Shown here piece by piece: positions 31,208-33,441 of a stretch of DNA of 33,441 nucleotides. Below the pieces are notes generated by a model, which was not told where the DNA came from, made no database searches, and saw nothing but the letters and a program-made list of their open reading frames with translations. The stretch is from contig NAOQ01000219.1 of assembly GCA_002751075.1 (NCBI GenBank), forward strand, positions 66,548 to 99,988, read 5' to 3'. Each line of letters starts with the position of its first letter. Position 1 is the stretch's first letter. This DNA is from Ichthyophonus hoferi. Its lineage: Eukaryota > Opisthokonta > Ichthyosporea > Ichthyophonida > Ichthyophonidae. Both the position numbers and the translations under genes were made by a program.

Positions 31208-33441
31208 TTCTCCCTACATCCAAACAGGTATATGGGAATGTTACTTACTCTTCTAGGGTTACTATTTAGTAGGCATACATTCGTGAACTGAGAAGGGGCT
31301 AAAATCTTGGTGAGGTTGTCTGCTTTTTAGTCATGAGTTAAAATAATTTTGATTTCTATACTCTCATTCTTAATGGCCTCCCTGGTCTAATGGTATTTAA
31401 CATGGACGTATTTTGTGTTTATGGTAATCTTATTGTTTTCTGAAATCCATATTGTTGATTAATTGTCCTAATAGATGGAGACTGGACCTGTCTGCATACC
31501 AAAACGTCCTAATACAACGGAAGTCCATACAATCTTATGAACTTCTGACCTGAGTACAATATATTTAGCCTCTGTACTTGATGATGAGATTATTGACTTT
31601 TTCTTGCTGAATCATGACACTGGTGTACTGTTTATGAACAGTATACATTCCATTATTGAATTGCTGGTAGTCCTATCTCCTGCAAAGTCTGTATCTACAT
31701 ATGCCTTTAGTGCTAAGGGTGATTTGTGGTATACCAGTCCTATGTCCTGGAATGTGTTGAGGTATGCCATCAAATAAAGCGCCATCTTCCAGTGGGACTA
31801 AGATGGATTAAATGCAAAGCGTTCTAAGTAGCTAATGTGCAAAGGCTATGTTTGGCCTAGTTAATCAAGATATCTATGGAGGACAACATATTGCTTTCTA
31901 GTATGTTCTAATGTTGTATCTTGGAGTTGACTCTATGGCCTTGTCTAGGTGTAATACATGATTTGAAAGTATTGGAAACATGGTTTTCTTAACATATTCC
32001 ATGCTATAGGATCTTGCCGTCTCTTTGATGTTTCTCTCCTGGGTTAAGTGTATGAACCTCCAACTGTCCTTCCAAATTTGATATACCAAGTACTCGGCTG
32101 GGAATCCCATTTCCTTGGTTTCTAATTGTTTCCCTATGCTGTCAATGAACTTTCATATAGCAGTATTATTGTCAGAAGCAATTAACATGTTGTCCACTTA
32201 AACACATATAACCAGGAAGTATAGTGTGCTATGAGATACAAATAAGTATGAGTCAGAGCTGGTCAGGAAAAGATACTCTATAACAAAGAATGTAGCTAAG
32301 GTATGCTTCCAGACTAATGCAGATTGTTTTAGTCCATATAACAATCGTTGAAGCTTGCACACCCTGTGTGGGAGGTTTAAGGCTTTAAAACCTTCTGGCT
32401 GATGCATGTAAATACCTTGTTCCACTTTACCATTTAGGTAGGCTCCCATAATATCCAGTTGTATGACCTCCAAGTCTCTTGATATTGCTAGGGCTAGTAG
32501 GAGTTGTATGGTTGTGAAGGAGCAAACTGGAAACTCTAAATTAAAATAGTCCATGTTTTTCCACTGTCAGTTCCCCATCACTACAAGTTATGCCTTGTTT
32601 TTAGTGATATTCCCTTGACTATCTTCTTTGAGGATAAAAAATTACAATAGTTTTAAAAATGGTTTCCATTTCGTTTTGGTTTATCCATGATTCTCCAGGT
32701 GGAATTCTCTGACAGAACCTTCATTTCCTGTTACAGAGTAGCCTGCCATGAAGGCTATTTAATGGAATTCATAGCTGCATGGGCTGACTTGGGTACATCT
32801 TGACCACATAAATTGAGTTCTGTGGCTGAATATACTGTATATGTTGAGATGGGGTCTGGTTGTTATCTACAACTTGACTTCGTAGTAAAGGGTGCATACT
32901 TGCTTTTCTGTGGAGATGTGCTGATGTCTTCTGTCTAGTTTGTCCCTTCCTTGTTTTCCTTACTTCAACTGTCCTCTAGCTCCTCGTTTTTATCCCTCCT
33001 TAATTCCTAAATCTTCTTATTCTTATTTTTCTCACTCAACTCCCCATGAGTTGACATATCCTTCTGAGACTCCTTAAATGAAGAAGAATCATGTTGGGTG
33101 GGCAATAGGTCATTTCTACTTATACTGGTAGTTTTTCCTCTTCTTGGGGCCTTATCCTCATGGTCTGGTAGAAGTTTTGATTGTTCTTCAGTATAAGGAA
33201 AACTTGTCTCTAAATATTTGACTTCCCTACTAATTATTATTTTTCTGCTCTTGGTATTCAACAAACTGTATACTTTCTGAATCTCTTGATATCCCTGCAT
33301 CACTGCCTCCCATACTTGTGGCGTCATCTTGTTGGAGGTCTCATTCTTATAGGATAATTTGCATCTGTGAGCTCTGATTTGTCTGAAAGGTGTGCTCAAT
33401 TGTTGCCATAAGTCCCATGGTGGTGTTAATTTTGGTACTGA
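31208..33441 (-). mobile_element. Broken Ty1/copia retrotransposon, partial
   Basis: A minus-strand copia-type pol region runs off the right edge. From right to left: the integrase C-terminal/linker part (about 33007-33441, with AHRCK, GYQEIQKVY and KSRKIIISREV), reverse transcriptase (about 32160-32560, with TTIQLLLALAISRDLEVIQLD, AYLNGKVEQGIYMHQPEGF and RLLYGLKQS), the connection region (about 31898-32110), RNase H (about 31270-31760, with SSSSTEAKYI) and a copia-like C-terminus (DNLTKILAP) before the polypurine tract at 31208-31217. Gag and protease are not visible. The reading frame is broken several times, so this is a dead copy of moderate age. No host gene is seen in this stretch. Confidence 0.9.

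Noticed and set aside
1-33441. CRISPR arrays, bacterial operons, ribosome binding sites
   Set aside because: The genes are eukaryotic with spliceosomal introns, and the tandem repeats are simple microsatellites without spacers.

Overview
The window is a strongly AT-rich stretch of a eukaryotic nuclear genome. It has spliceosomal GT-AG introns, AATAAA poly(A) signals, abundant microsatellites, a Ty1/copia-type retroelement fossil, scattered solo-LTR-like copies and one assembly gap (10004-10549). The clear genes are SNX3, EXO1, an SLC25 carrier, a sigma-type glutathione S-transferase and CCNDBP1/GCIP. That mix fits an opisthokont or a related unicellular lineage. The sequence does not let me name the species, and I do not force one.

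Layout from left to right: the 3' exons of a sorting nexin 3 gene (+, 325-915); a gene-poor stretch with a decayed coding relic and LTR-like copy A (2800-3145); a single-exon EXO1 nuclease (-, 3246-4730); an intergenic region shared by two divergent genes; an eight-exon SLC25 carrier (+, 6214-11798) whose fifth intron holds the gap; a gene-free 1.7 kb; a C2H2 zinc-finger gene (-, 13557-16032); a 4 kb region with a tentative small gene and LTR-like copies B, E and D; a two-exon GST (+, 20363-21445); a 13-exon CCNDBP1 homologue (-, 22539-28414); LTR-like copy C (29007-29422); an unrecognised multi-exon candidate gene (-, 29463-30261); and a broken copia element on the minus strand that runs off the right edge (from about 31208).

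The genes are not an operon or pathway. They are ordinary single-copy housekeeping genes: endosomal sorting, DNA repair, organelle transport, detoxification, cell-cycle-linked regulation and a putative transcription factor. SNX3/EXO1, carrier/zinc-finger and GST/CCNDBP1 are convergent pairs; EXO1/carrier and zinc-finger/GST are divergent pairs. I rebuilt the exon models by hand from frame, splice phase and remembered family sequence. The carrier (316 aa), GST (203 aa) and CCNDBP1 (365 aa) come out at family length with every splice phase consistent, which is the strongest support for them.

The less usual observations are: a dispersed LTR-like family with five copies in 33 kb; a Ser-to-Leu change in the GST glutathione-binding site; an intronless EXO1 among intron-rich neighbours; poly(A) signals that touch or nearly touch stop codons; 3' splice sites built from TA repeats; sense-strand-biased pentamer tracts in introns; and an unrecognised gene lying between two retroelement remains. 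I saw no evidence for an undescribed multi-gene system.
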